This document shows positions 53,881 through 64,000 of a DNA stretch of 64,000 nt, piece after piece. Source of the DNA: Anisodus tanguticus (taxonomy: Eukaryota; Streptophyta; Magnoliopsida; Solanales; Solanaceae); contig CM067539.1 of assembly GCA_034509755.1 (NCBI GenBank), forward strand, positions 29,886,001 through 29,950,000, read 5' to 3'. A model generated the notes under the pieces. That model was not told the origin of the DNA, made no database searches, and saw nothing but the letters and a program-made list of their open reading frames with translations. The translations under genes and the position numbers were made by a program. Position 1 is the first letter of the stretch; every line of letters starts with the position of its first letter.

Positions 53881-55539
53881 AAATCGAACTTCGACGGTCC
53901 GGAACGAAACGTCCAAGCACTCAATTCACCATTTATTTTGGCTGAATTACACCTCCTATAATGGCCAATCCGTTGGCATTTTTCACCATTTATTTTGGTG
54001 GATTAACTACCTCCATAATGGCCATTATTTGGCCAATAATGGCTGTTATGGGGGCGTTAAACAGCCCTCCCTCACCTATATAAACACCCCTTATACCATT
54101 GTTGAGGAGTACTTAACATACACGAAAATACACAAAGCAAAAATCAGTTTCTTCCTAATCTTCCAAGCATCATTTCATTGCTCAATATTCTTCACGGTAG
54201 CTTTTGAGTTTCCTTTGCTCAATAGTTCCATTGCTGTTTTATCTTGGGAGACGAATTGTCCAGGACGTATAAAGGATACATACGGGGCAATATTGTCTTA
54301 AGGACAGAGTGCCACACTCGACTCAGCATAAACAACTTTCCCGTTTTCTTGTTCAACAAAAGTGTAATTTCAATTTTGTTGTTATATTGTAATTTTCAGC
54401 TTTCTTGTTGAATTGTAATTTCAATTCCTACATAAGCAGTTACTTGTAATTTCCGTTTCCTGCAAATCCTTTGTAAAAACCAACAGGTTGTATTTATCAA
54501 ATTCGGGACATGTATTATTTTATACACCAATTTTAGTATAATTTTGTATATGCCACATGGTGGAGTATTAGTTGTACATGAATTAAATTTCACAAAGACA
54601 AAACTACCCCTGATTTAACAAATAAAACATCTCTTCCATGTTTGCTACCACTGCACACAAGAAGCTCTGCAAATAACTTGTTTGCACCAAAAACATGAAA
54701 ATACTTTAGCATAATTAGGAAATAAATTCTACTATGAATTTAGATCTGTTAGTCTGTACATATATATATGTTCTTCTAGACAACAAATCCTACATAAATT
54801 TCGTTTTGGTCACCTCTAGACATACAGGCAAATATTTTTTCTTGTAAAAAGAAATTGTCTACTAAAGTTATAAGAAGGCGGGAGAGCTGCATTAACTGAA
54901 CTGGGAGGGAACTGGCAGACATATATGCATATAAGTTTGAGATATTTTTTTCCTTGAAAATAAATAATCTAACCTCTGGACATATCTGCATATAATTCTT
55001 TAAAGATCAGCATGATGGATTTTCGCAATAGATCAAGTACGACAAGAGTTCCCAGGTAAGGCCGAGGCAGGGGTCACAATCCTCGATAAATCAGTGTCAG
55101 AATAAGAATGGTGTAGACCGAGTGAGGCCATCTGGACCATGTTGTAAGATGTGTAGCCGGATGCATTGAATGATTTTTTATTTGAGTAGCTTTTCAAATA
55201 AAATACAAACTCACAAATCAGATGGATATGCCATACAAAGTTCAAGGATATAATTGTAAACAATTTTGTTATACAGTTTTTAACCAAACACAAGTTTAAG
55301 TTTTACATCGTGTATGCAGTTTTTAATACAATGAACCAAACGCATGATAAAGGATAATTTTTGTATTGCTAATCCCTGTATTACTAATCTTACATAACTA
55401 ATTTTCGCATTATAATTCCTGCCTAACTTATACCACATACCAAACGAGCCCTTAGTTTATGTTCTACTGTTTATTATTTTTGAAGTAGAAAAGCATGTAC
55501 TGAGTCTCATAACTATATAGCACTTCTTGTTAGCGCATG

Positions 55540-55712
55540 ATGAAAAAAATGACACATTTTTATATTTAGAAACAATTTAATTTTATGAGATGATTTAACG
55601 TCACATAAATATCTATGGTTTGTTTTTTATCACACATTTCAAAAGTCTTTCTTTATTTCTTAAACTCTGTGCCAAATCAAACTGGGACAATCTTTTCGGA
55701 ACGGAGGGAGTA
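55540..55712. mobile_element. Truncated Stowaway-like fragment
   Basis: The right end reads 'ggaacggagggagtata', the complement of the CTCCCTCCGTTCC Stowaway terminus next to TA. The matching left end is not recognisable, so the element is truncated or decayed. Confidence 0.5.
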
Positions 55713-56395
55713 TAATCTATCTATTTGATGAATCAAGTAACTTTTTCATATGATTTAATTATAAGATTTCTCTAAATATTTTTACTTGAAGAATGTTATA
55801 AGTTATAAGTTATAATAATGGCCCATAAATGGAAAGTGAAATAATAGTCAATTAATTAAAAACACCATGAAGGTGAATCAGAGATGACTTATCATCTATA
55901 AATTTGCGTTAAAATCAAGAGATTAACATCCTTCAAGACACAAAACCTAATTTTTTTTTAGAACATCCTTCAAGTTAATTTCCGTTACACCCTATTATTA
56001 AAGTTAGAATCTTTTGTTGTATTACGATTATAGAATACAAGACTGGTGGAGATGAGAGTAGAATTGACTATAAACTCCAAAAGGTTATATTTGAACTTTG
56101 TGGAGAGAGTTGGTTGAATGAGATTGTTTAGATTGACGATTCGAATTGCTCAATTATAAATTACGAGGGGTGGAATATTCAGAATTAGTAGGAGGTGGAG
56201 TGGAGAAATTGCTTTGAGATAAATTGAGACTCACTTCCCTAAGTTAACAACTTGACTAGAAAGTGCATACTACATGTTTGATAGATTGCCTAAGTATAAA
56301 ATTTAAGTATGTGTTTGTATATTCTAGCAAACATGTGAATTCTAGTGCTTAAACTATTAACTTTCTATTTCAGAATGAATTACATAAAGAACCCG
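55713..56395. other. AT-rich spacer, no gene seen
   Basis: No repeat boundary or coding domain is recognisable between the Stowaway fragment and the LTR of element E. Confidence 0.45.
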
Positions 56396-57333
56396 TGGGT
56401 ACAACAATTGTAGGAAACGGGAAGTAAATAAATATTACAAATGCTAGAAAGGATAAACTACTTAAGATTACAACAAACTGGAAATAAGAACGATTACAAA
56501 ATCCTTGTGATTTGTTGAGTCGAGTGATGACACTCTGTCTTTAAGACAAGATTGCCCCGTATATATCATTTTACGTTCGTGGATAATAGTCTCCCAAGAT
56601 ACAACAACAACTAACAAATGAGCAAAGGAAAGTCAAGTGTTACTCTTGAAGAACTTTGAATATAGAAAACTTGCTAGAGAGGAAGAAGAAGATTTCAGAA
56701 AATTTCCAAGTGTTGAACAATTGAGCCAAAGACCTCAATTTATAATGTAAGGAAATGACCCCTCAACTACCTAACTAATGGCCTTCAATAGCCTTGTAAT
56801 GACACTTATTGAGGGGTTACATTCAGCCAAATAATGGTTGAATTCATGTGCCAAATAATGGAGATTCAATGCTCCAAAATCAGCCCAAAAGTCAAAACTT
56901 TTCATCTTCTCGTCGCAACATTCTGCCTCCGAAGCGCCGTGGCTCTGCGAATTAGCGCAGCGGCGCCTCAGCTCCAGTAGTCCAAACCACCATTTAGTGT
57001 CGCGACGTTGCCGTGGGGGTGTCGCGGCGTTCGGCGCCGCGACACCAATGGTGTTGTGCCGCAGCGATTTCCGATTCGTTTCATCTTACACTTCGTACAC
57101 TTCTTCCTTCGTTTACCAATGTGGAATACTTGTCATTTGGCCAATAACCCTCCATCATTCTATTTCTCAAACGTATTACGTATGTACCAATATCTCTTTC
57201 ACTAATGAAATTTACGATACTTGGCACTACGTGTACACGTATGTGCAAACGACGTTTCCGACGTGCGGGGCCCCAATTGTTCGAATCATAAATAATGGGA
57301 TAAACTTAATTCCACATTAGTAAATTTCCAACA
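56396..57333 (-). repeat. 3' LTR of Copia E (about 938 bp)
   Basis: The right end TTTCCAACA is followed by 'atcccctcttgaaag', the complement of a CTTTCAAGAGGGGAT polypurine tract. The left end is set at a TG at 56396 by alignment to LTR A. The conserved start-region motif lies at 56540-56554 (plus strand 'tttaagacaagattg'). Confidence 0.75.
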
Positions 57334-57908
57334 ATCCCCTCTTGAAAGAGATTTTGGCGCACTCACAAGGTGCCTATTTCCAGCAATCTTTCAGCGGACA
57401 GATGTTGCATCTGAATAGGTAGCTTCCGCTTTGAACCTTCCATAATTGAATACCATCGGACTTACTTACTGAGCGGTGAACGTATGTCTTGAACCGTCAG
57501 TGTTTAGCCAAGTCAACGGTACCAACACAACAACTTCCCTTACTCTATTCTTCGTAATGTTTTGTCCGTTGTGGCCATGGACACTTCTTGGATTCTTAAG
57601 TGCGTTCATTTGAGGCGGTATGTCCTCGCACTTAAATAAGTGGTCTTATACAAGGTGTCTTGCTATACCCCACTTTACAAGTGTTAGGAACCATTAAAAG
57701 TTTCCCCAAACCTAACCTCAACTGTTGAGGATCATTAAAGGTTTTTGGAAACATAACCTTTACCTACACTGGAGATAGAACTTAACGTCTATCGCGGGAA
57801 CGACTTTGGGTTTATGTTCCTTACAAGGATCATAACCCGAAGTGCTCTTGCTTTCACCGAAGCGCTCAACTGAACCTTTACAACTTAGTTTTCCCACCGT
57901 ATTGGTCC
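57334..57908. other. Non-coding 3' region of Copia E
   Basis: It lies between the polypurine tract and the end of RNase H. No open frame with recognisable content; typical untranslated 3' part of the element. Confidence 0.6.
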
Positions 57909-58568
57909 TTAAAGCTTGGGTTTTAAGCCCATTCCCCTAGACAAGCAGAATATCTGATCTTTGGGTAAGCCCTTTGTCAGTGGGTCCATTATGTTATCCT
58001 TTGATTTTATGTAATCAATGGATATTATACCCGTGGTGATCAGCTGCCTAACGGTCTTATGTCTCCGTCGAATATGGCGAGACTTGCCATTATACATAGA
58101 ACTTTGTGCCCTTTCTAGAGCCGACTGACTGTCGCAGTGGATCATTACAGAAGGTATGGGTTTGTCCTAATAAGGGATATCCTCTAAGAAGTTGTGAAGC
58201 CACTCAGCTTCGTCTCCTGCTTTGTCTAAAGCGATAAACTTCGATTCCATTGTGGATCGGGCGATACAAGTTTGCTTAGAGGATTTTCAAGATACAGCCC
58301 CACCAGCAATTGTAAATATATACCCACTGGTGGACTTGGTGTTCTCTATATCAGATATCTAGTTTGCATCAATGTACCCCTCTAGTACAGCTGGATATCT
58401 CGAATAATGCAACCCGTAAGTTAGCGTGTATTTCAGGTATCGTAGTACCCAATTCAACGCCTTCCGATGATCATTACTCGGATTACAGGTAAACCTTGAC
58501 AGCTTGTTGACTGCATAAGCAATATCAGGTCGGGTGCAGTTTTTTATGTACATCAAACTCCCAATCAC
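57909..58568 (-). pseudogene. Copia E RNase H
   Basis: 57909-58145 holds the C-terminal part (SALERAQSSMYNGKSRHIRR and DPLTKGLP). 58359-58568 holds the start (MIGSLMYIKNCTRPDIAYAV and YSRYPAVLEGYIDAN; the Asp of YTDA is preserved). An in-frame break lies between them. Confidence 0.8.
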
Positions 58569-58607
58569 CTGTGCATATTGCTCCTAGCATACGGGTGCAC
58601 CACAATT

Positions 58608-59564
58608 TTAATCAAGCTTTTGATTTCTATCCAGTGGTGACTTCATAGGCGAACTGTCAAACATCTCAAACTTTCTCAACACATCCTCGATGTAGTGAGA
58701 CTGAGATAAGACCAGTCCGTCAGACGTCTTAGAGATATTTATCCCTAAGATGACATCTGTAATACACATATCCTTCATGTCAAAGCATTGTTTCAACATG
58801 TTCTTAGTCTCTAGGATCAAGCTAGGACTACTCCATATGATCAACATGTCATCTACGTACATGCATATCATGACGAACGAGTCAGAGTTACCTTTCACAT
58901 AGACACATTTGTCACACTCATTAATGGAGAAATTAATTTTTTCGTGCCATTGCTTCGGGGCCTGTTTCAGCCCGTACAGAGATTTGACAAGTCGACAGAC
59001 TTTATTCTCTTACCCTGGAACCACATACCCCTCGGGTTGTTCCATATAAATTTCTTATTCCAAATCACCATTTAGGAAGGTTGTCTTAACATCCATTTGA
59101 TGTATCTCAAGGTCACGCAATGCTGCGATCGCAATGAATACTCGTATGGACGTCATCCTAGACACCGGGGAGTACATGTCAAAATAGTCAAGGCATTCCT
59201 TCTGCCGATAGCCCTTGACTACCAACCTGGTCTTGCACTTATCCATAGACCCATCTGCTTTATACTTTCGTTTAAGTATCCATTTACAACCCAACGATTT
59301 ATTTTCCGGAGGAAGATCAACCAACTCCAAAGTATGGTTATGAAGGATGAATTCTATTTCACTCTCAATAACTTCTTTCCAGAGCGGTGCCTCTGGAGTT
59401 GACAATGCTTCAACAATTGTCCTTGGTTCGTCATCAACCATATAAGCTACAATGTCAGGACCGAAGGATTTATCCTTCCTGGCCCTTTTACTTCGCCTCG
59501 GTTCCATCTTTGGAGTCTCCAAGTTCTGAGAATCTGGAACACTAGATTCCGAATATTCAGCCAC
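58608..59564 (-). pseudogene. Copia E reverse transcriptase
   Basis: 59055-59564 starts with a linker (RRSKRARKDKSFGPDI), then the RT opening HNHTLELVDLPPENKSLGCK and QMDVKTTFLNGDLE, where a stop follows. 58608-58898 carries the catalytic YVDD (ICMYVDDMLII) and DVILGINISKTSDGLVLSQS. The stretch between (58900-59050) is frameshifted. Confidence 0.82.
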
Positions 59565-60285
59565 TTAGAAGTCCACCAGATCTGAACCATCTAGATCCGG
59601 GCAATCAACGACTCCTGGTTCCTGAGAGCTTTGTTCAAAACTTCGTTTGCGAGAGGTTATGTCTTTTTCCTTTCTAGGAAAAGTATCCTCAAATAATTGA
59701 GCATTCATTGATTCCATGATTGTACCCTCGTGGATATCTGGAATATCTGACTTATGCACTAAGAAGCGATAAGCACTACTATTATTTGCATATCCGATGA
59801 AAATGCAATCTACAGTCTTAGGCCCAATCTTGACCTGCTTTAGTTTGGGCACTTCGACCTTTGTCAAACAACCCCACACCTTTAAATATTTATAGGTGGG
59901 TTTCTTTCCCTTCCATGATTCATATGGAGTTTCGTCCTTACCCTTATGTGAGACTCTATTAAGAATCATATTAGCGGTAAGGATGACTTCTCCCCACATG
60001 TTTTGGGGAAGACCGAAATTGATGAGCAAGGTGTTCATCATTTCCTTCAACGTGCGGTTCTTGCGTTCAGCAACACCATTCGACTGAGGTGAGTATGGAG
60101 CCGTCGTTTGATGAACAATGCCCAATTCGGCACAATATTCCTCAAATTGCGCTATGTATTCTCCTCATCTATCGCTATGAATGGATTTAATCCGCATGCT
60201 TAGTTGGTTTTCAACTTCTGCTTTGTAATGTCGGAACGCTACAAAGGCTTCATCTTTACTTTTCAACAAGTAAAGGTAACAATAC
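59565..60285 (-). pseudogene. Copia E integrase C-terminal half
   Basis: A frame of 186 codons at 59565-60125 starts within the catalytic core (APYSPQSNGVAERKNRTLKE carries the Glu). It runs through YLKVWGCLTKVEVPKLKQVK and KTVDCIFIGYANNSSAYRFL. Upstream, to about 60285, the nucleotide match to element A continues, but the first two catalytic Asp residues are missing. It ends at the border with hAT DNA. Confidence 0.82.
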
Positions 60286-60438
60286 ATTCGTTGTATTCTA
60301 TTATTTAATCGACGTTTGGTACATTCGTTCCTTCGTTAAATTATTATTGTCTGTTTATTTTATTTAGCGCACTTAATTTTATTTACTTTAATTATTTATT
60401 AGTATAAGTATAAATTTATAATTGAATGATTTAAACGT

Positions 60439-61016
60439 ATGCTTATGGGTAGGGGTCATGCTTCTTCTAGTAGGAGAAACAAAGTCAAGGGTCCTATTTC
60501 TAGACAGAATCCTATTCTTACACATGATGATTTTGTTGTTACTGAACATTTTCCTACAATACCATTAGATTTAGACAAGGAGCTATTTTCTGGAACTCAA
60601 GAAGACTTTAATTTAGACGATAATCTAGATGATACACCCGCTAATGTTGATGACAACACATCCACTAGTGCACCTTCAACTGAAATGCCTCCTAATCCCC
60701 CTAGTATGAGATGAGGTCCAGCAAAACGACCATTAAAATCAGATGCATGAATATTTTTTGATAGGGACGTAGAGAATCAAGTAGCTAGATGTAAATTTTG
60801 TAAAGATGTTTTAAAATTTAAAACTGAAAAAGGTCACGGTAGGACAGGGGGTTTAATGAGACACGTAGTAAGGGCTCATCCAGTTAGGTATGCCCAATAC
60901 GAGGCTTCAAAACCGGGTGCGCAAACGCCCGCTCCATCGGGACAAGGTTCACATACTGATATTGTCCCGGACCAAGTACATGATCAAATTAACCCTATGA
61001 CGGGGGAGTTGTAGGC
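60439..61016 (+). pseudogene. hAT transposase N-terminal part with BED zinc finger
   Basis: 60439-60714 encodes an acidic leader (PTIPLDLDKELFSGTQEDFN). After a stop, a BED-type finger is readable (DVENQVARCKFCKDVLKFKT, then GLMRHVVRAHP; the C-X2-C...H-X4-H pattern that binds the element ends). It is broken by at least two stops, at about 60715 and 61012. Confidence 0.75.
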
Positions 61017-61800
61017 CCTAAATATGATAAACATATAGATAGGGAAGCAATAGCAAAATTAGTTGATGTAGAGGGTTTGTCTTTTTCATTTCCTTCATCT
61101 CCCGGTTTTATACATTACATTAGATATATGTATAATCTTGCTTTTAACGGTTTTCCTAGATCAACTGTTAAGAGAGATGTATTTAAATTCGCACATGAAT
61201 ATCAACAGTATTTACGTTATTCATTATATCATTTTAATGGAAAAGTGGCTATCACTTCTGATATAGGCCGTAATACTAACGACCATGATTATTTAACGGT
61301 AACATGTCATTGGATAGATTATAAATGGTCTATGCAAAACGTATCTTAGTGTATAGATATATAGATGATAGGCACACTGGTACTTTTATTGCAGAAAAAA
61401 TTTATCAAGTGTGCGATTATTACGGAATAACTGATAAAATTATGACTATTACATTAAATAACACTTCTTATAACAATTACGCTATTACAATTTTAAAAAA
61501 TAGTTTAACTCCATCTTTTCCAGATCATTTTCATATAAAATGTGTGTGCCATATATATAACTTAATTGTAAAGGATGGTCTATCACTTTTTGAAGACATT
61601 CTTAGTAAAATACAATTTGCTATAAACTTTATTTTTAAAAATAATAGAATACAACGAAGAAAAAAGAATATAAAAAAACCTATCACGATTGCCAACTACC
61701 TTATAGAAAAATCCAGAAGAAGTACCCACTAGGTGGAATTCTTTATACGAGCAACTACTTGTTGCTTATGACTATAGAAAACCAAAACTCTCATAATCAA
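61017..61800 (+). pseudogene. hAT transposase middle region
   Basis: Frames 61077-61349 and 61325-61732 overlap in different phases. They carry KVAITSDIGRNTNDHDYLTV (the usual W at this place is degenerate) and IKCVCHIYNLIVKDGLSLFE, the conserved C..H..NL.V.DGL segment of plant hAT transposases. They are joined by one frameshift near 61330. Confidence 0.78.
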
Positions 61801-62198
61801 AATCCAACTGATATGGTTGTAGATAGCGATTGGAGAATTTTTTTTTGAACTTATTGTATTTTTAGAGAATTTTTTTCAAGAAACAAAATAATTTTTCGGT
61901 ATATATTATCCTACTATTTCAATTATGTTGTTTTATACAGCTCTAATATTTTTATTACTTAGTGAATATATGAAAAAACCAGCTTATATGGCAGCTATTA
62001 AAAAATGTTTATCAAAATAAAAAATATTTTATTCATATTCCCACTATTTATATTATTGGTGCTATATTAAATACGACTATTAAAATAGACGGTACTAAAT
62101 CACTTATTGAAACTATTTACGATTGTATAGAAGTACTACCACCTCCAAGTCCCAAAAATCCAAATCACCCACCACCTATTGAACAAACTAAAGAAGAA

Positions 62199-62843
62199 GT
62201 GTTGTCTAGCGTAGAAGACAAATGCAAAAAAGTATATTGGTTTTACCAACAAGAAAGTGGTAGTAACCTACCGGCTTCCATACCATCTTCTTCTTCTTCA
62301 ACACAACCTCACAAAAGACATGTTATTTCTGCGGCTAGTATTGAAAGCCTCAGAAATAGAATGTGCAGTTGTACCGCTACTAACAAAATTAGCGACTTTG
62401 ATATTTTATTTTGCAGGATTCTGTACCGTACCAAGCAGTTCTCAATGAAGAAGGAGATGAAGACTTGCTGAAGTACTGGAGGGGGAATGAGAAGACCTTT
62501 CCGACACTTTCAATGATGGCCCGAGATGTTTTGAACATTCAAGCGTCATCAACGGCGTCTGAAAGCATTTTTTTCTGCCGGCAGATATCAAATAGGAGAA
62601 CACAAACACTCATTAGTCGGATATAGCTTGGAGATTGTAATATTATTTAGAGATTGGATACGAGCGAAGCGGAGAAGGTGCGGTCAACCGGAGATCAACG
62701 AAGAAGAAGACGAAAACTACAACGAAATCTTATCCGAAGGTGGTGGAAGCGACGTGGAGCAATTTGACCAACAAATATCAATTCCAACTGAAGAACAATA
62801 TGAAATTATCAAGAAACTAAAACATACTTTTTCCAAAATGTAA
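62199..62843 (+). pseudogene. hAT transposase C-terminal dimerisation region
   Basis: 62411-62626 reads EDLLKYWRGNEKTFPTLSMM and ARDVLNIQASSTASESIFF, the hAT C-terminal dimerisation block, in which S-A-G-R normally follows. A stop at about 62624 precedes the tail 62628-62843, which is acidic. 62199-62410 supplies the Ser/Pro linker. The stretch 61800-62198 shows no clear frame. Confidence 0.82.
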
Positions 62844-63323
62844 TTTTTTTAATTGCAATTTTACTATGTAATTTGCAACTTTTGAACAACACCACAAAGT
62901 TGCAATTTTGACAATTGTATTTGTATTACAAAAAAAATTATATGTCTATTAAATAATATAAGAGGCACAAAAACAGTCTAAGGATGTTTTTATTACACTA
63001 TCTTGTTTAATTATTGAGTTTTTTATATATATATATGTTATTTTTAAAATTAAGTGCAAAAAAAAAAACCGATCTCATTCCCGATCCCGCCCCGACCCGA
63101 CTCCGACAGTATCGGAAACGGGATGGGACGGCGACAAATCCCGCCTGTCCCGATCCCGCCGGTCCCGACCCGACCCGATCCCGCCCCTCCCTCCCGTCCC
63201 ACCCCGACCCGATCTCGCCAATCCCGATCCCGATCCACTGGCCATGCCTACATGAACCTATGATTAAATATTCCTATTAGACATTTTTCATATTTCAACC
63301 CGTTGATTAAAATTACAGAAAAA

Positions 63324-63443
63324 ATTTAATCAGCAGATTGAAATATGAAAAACAATCTCTCTACCTCTCAAAGTAGGGGTAAAATATGCATACACTTTGC
63401 TCTCCCAGACTTCATTTTGTGTGATTTCACTGAGTATGTTGTT
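63324..63443 (+). mobile_element. TS-type SINE (120 bp), with 22-bp target duplication
   Basis: The plus strand reads CTCTCTACCTCTCAAAGTAG through 'gatttcactgagtatgttg' to the TTG-repeat end. Flanking copies of a 22-base word starting 'gttgattaaaattac' lie at 63302-63323 and 63444-63465. The tRNA-like 5' region is missing. Confidence 0.8.
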
Positions 63444-63504
63444 GTTGATTAAAATTACAGAAAAAGGTACAAACTAGAGACCTAAGTTGATTATTTTTTC
63501 GCGC

Positions 63505-63697
63505 GTGTTCTCAAATATCTATTACGTAGATAAAGTAACCACTTAAAATATATCACACTCTTTAATTAACGAATTAGTCTCAATAAGTTGTAAAATCTTA
63601 GGCTTGTTTCAATTGAGGATAATGTATATAATTAAGGAAACTGACATATTTTAAGTGGATAAATTATTTATGTAATGGGCATTTGAGATCATGCACA
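63505..63697. repeat. Fold-back element with arms of about 75 bases
   Basis: The left arm 'gtgttctcaaatatctatta' continues through 'ccacttaaaatatatcac' to 'tttaattaacg'. The right arm is its imperfect inverse ('gacatattttaagtgg', 'gcatttgagatcatgcac'). This suggests a MITE; no clear target duplication. Confidence 0.6.
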
Positions 63698-64000
63698 AAA
63701 AAAATTCAAAATTTAAATAAAAATATCTAATAAAAATATTTTATCATGTAATAGATTAAAATAAAATTTAATTGGAGTGTCTAAATAATAGTTCTCAAGG
63801 TATTATTAAGCCTTTTTATTCTATGAAAATTGGAGATGAAGAAGCCAGGCTTTAAACATGGTCTCGTCATGAAACCCCACAAATTGCTTCTTTATTCAAC
63901 AAGTAATCATTGTTACAATTGCATGATTGACATGGGTGTTTACTGCTCTACGGTTTTTTAGATACAAAAAACACTTCAAATCTACAATTAATTTAATTTA
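63698..64000. other. AT-rich end of window with a dispersed repeat
   Basis: From about 63830 the sequence resembles 24049-24175 ('caggctttaaacatggtc' against 'caggctttgaacatggtc', and 'gcttctttattcaacaagtaat' against 'gctttattctactagtaat'). No gene was seen. Confidence 0.5.

Larger units (their letters stand above)
53251..54485 (+). repeat. Solo Copia LTR (1235 bp)
   Basis: It begins TGTTGG, ends CCAACA and is flanked by exact 5-bp duplications ggttg (53246-53250 and 54486-54490), so it is complete and solo. A TATA box (TATAAA at 54268-54273) is followed by TACGGGGCAATATTGTCTTA (54281-54300), the motif shared with LTRs A and E and, in variant form, with C. It contains two sets of tandem repeats. 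Confidence 0.9.
53176..55451. mobile_element. PIF/Harbinger-type element, interrupted by a solo LTR
   Basis: Inverted ends of about 25 bases (GGGCTCGTTTGGTATGCTGT and, inward from the right, GGGCTCGTTTGGTATGTGGT) are flanked by TTA at 53173-53175 and 55452-55454. The TTA target duplication and these ends are those of PIF/Harbinger elements. Without the 1235-bp LTR inside, it is about 1.04 kb and has no transposase frame. Confidence 0.85.
56396..60285 (-). mobile_element. Copia retrotransposon E, 3' part
   Basis: A minus-strand element of the same family as A: 3' LTR (56396-57333), polypurine tract, RNase H, reverse transcriptase, integrase. Its 5' half (integrase N-terminus, protease, gag and 5' LTR) is missing; the sequence changes at about 60285 to hAT DNA. 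Confidence 0.85.
60286..63248 (+). mobile_element. hAT element with dead transposase, 5' end missing
   Basis: A plus-strand transposase remnant (BED zinc finger, middle domain, C-terminal dimerisation domain) and a right end TAGGCATGGCC (read inwards from 63248), of hAT type. Just inside the right end is a C-rich stretch with many 'cccgatcccg' and 'gacccgac' words. No matching left terminus was found near 60286, so the 5' end is lost, probably by the rearrangement that joined it to Copia E. Confidence 0.8.

Noticed and set aside
53587..53924. Open frames with repeated peptides in the solo LTR
   Set aside because: They are explained by the 7-bp and 30-bp tandem repeats. The LTR is non-coding.
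63050..63263. Arg/Gly/Asp- and Pro-rich open frames near the hAT right end
   Set aside because: They are translations of the C-rich subterminal repeats of the hAT element in several frames, with no start context.
1..64000. CRISPR array or bacterial operon
   Set aside because: Repeats are irregular and of transposon origin. All recognisable proteins are plant retroelement, hAT or caulimovirid types.

Overview
The window is plant nuclear DNA, most likely from a member of the Solanaceae (nightshade family). Two copies match the TS-type SINE with its TTG-repeat tail, the retrotransposons are of plant Copia and Tat-type Gypsy kinds, and there is an endogenous caulimovirid of the sort integrated in Nicotiana, Solanum and Petunia genomes. 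The species cannot be fixed from this sequence. I find no intact host gene. Essentially all coding potential belongs to transposable elements or integrated viral DNA, and nearly all of it is broken by stops, frameshifts or truncation.

Layout. 1-3509: part of Copia element A, minus strand, with its 5' LTR on the right. 3510-8030: Copia element B, minus strand, missing its 3' end where A meets it. 9038-9607: LTR and leader of another Copia element. 9608-16717: Copia element C, minus strand, a tandem array of three LTRs and two internal regions. 18201-22767: Copia element F, plus strand, with a nearly intact reverse transcriptase-RNase H. 22768-27510: AT-rich DNA with two Stowaway MITEs, TA microsatellites and two SINEs. 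27511-39499: Tat-type Gypsy element D, minus strand, with two 609-bp LTRs and a broken multi-exon gene on the opposite strand (29.3-32.1 kb); a hAT MITE sits inside a tandem duplication just upstream of that gene. 39505-41606: an element with long inverted arms. 41604-51726: endogenous pararetrovirus DNA, a 2.5-kb copy and an inverted 7.7-kb, nearly genome-length copy meeting head-on. Both lie between two copies of an approximately 0.89-kb host duplication. 52796-53035: a TRIM. 53176-55451: a PIF/Harbinger-type element carrying a solo LTR. 56396-60285: Copia element E, minus strand, same family as A. 60286-63248: a dead hAT transposase element. Then a TS SINE and a fold-back element.

Most notable observations. 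(1) In three Copia elements (A, C and the one at 9038) the segment two bases downstream of the 5' LTR, where the reverse-transcription primer binds, is not a tRNA complement. It is an exact 15-16 base reverse complement of a motif inside the same element's LTR, near the predicted transcript start. The pairing follows each family's own variant, as expected for self-priming of the Tf1 type. (2) The viral block is bounded by a direct duplication of its target about 0.89 kb long, with a 3-base microhomology at one junction, suggesting integration by double-strand-break repair. (3) The Tat element carries an antisense spliced gene with its own TATA box.

Most elements can be placed by exact termini and target-site duplications, giving a readable nesting order. 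Examples are the solo LTR inside the PIF element, the hAT MITE inside the Tat element, and the small palindromic element that predates the viral duplication.
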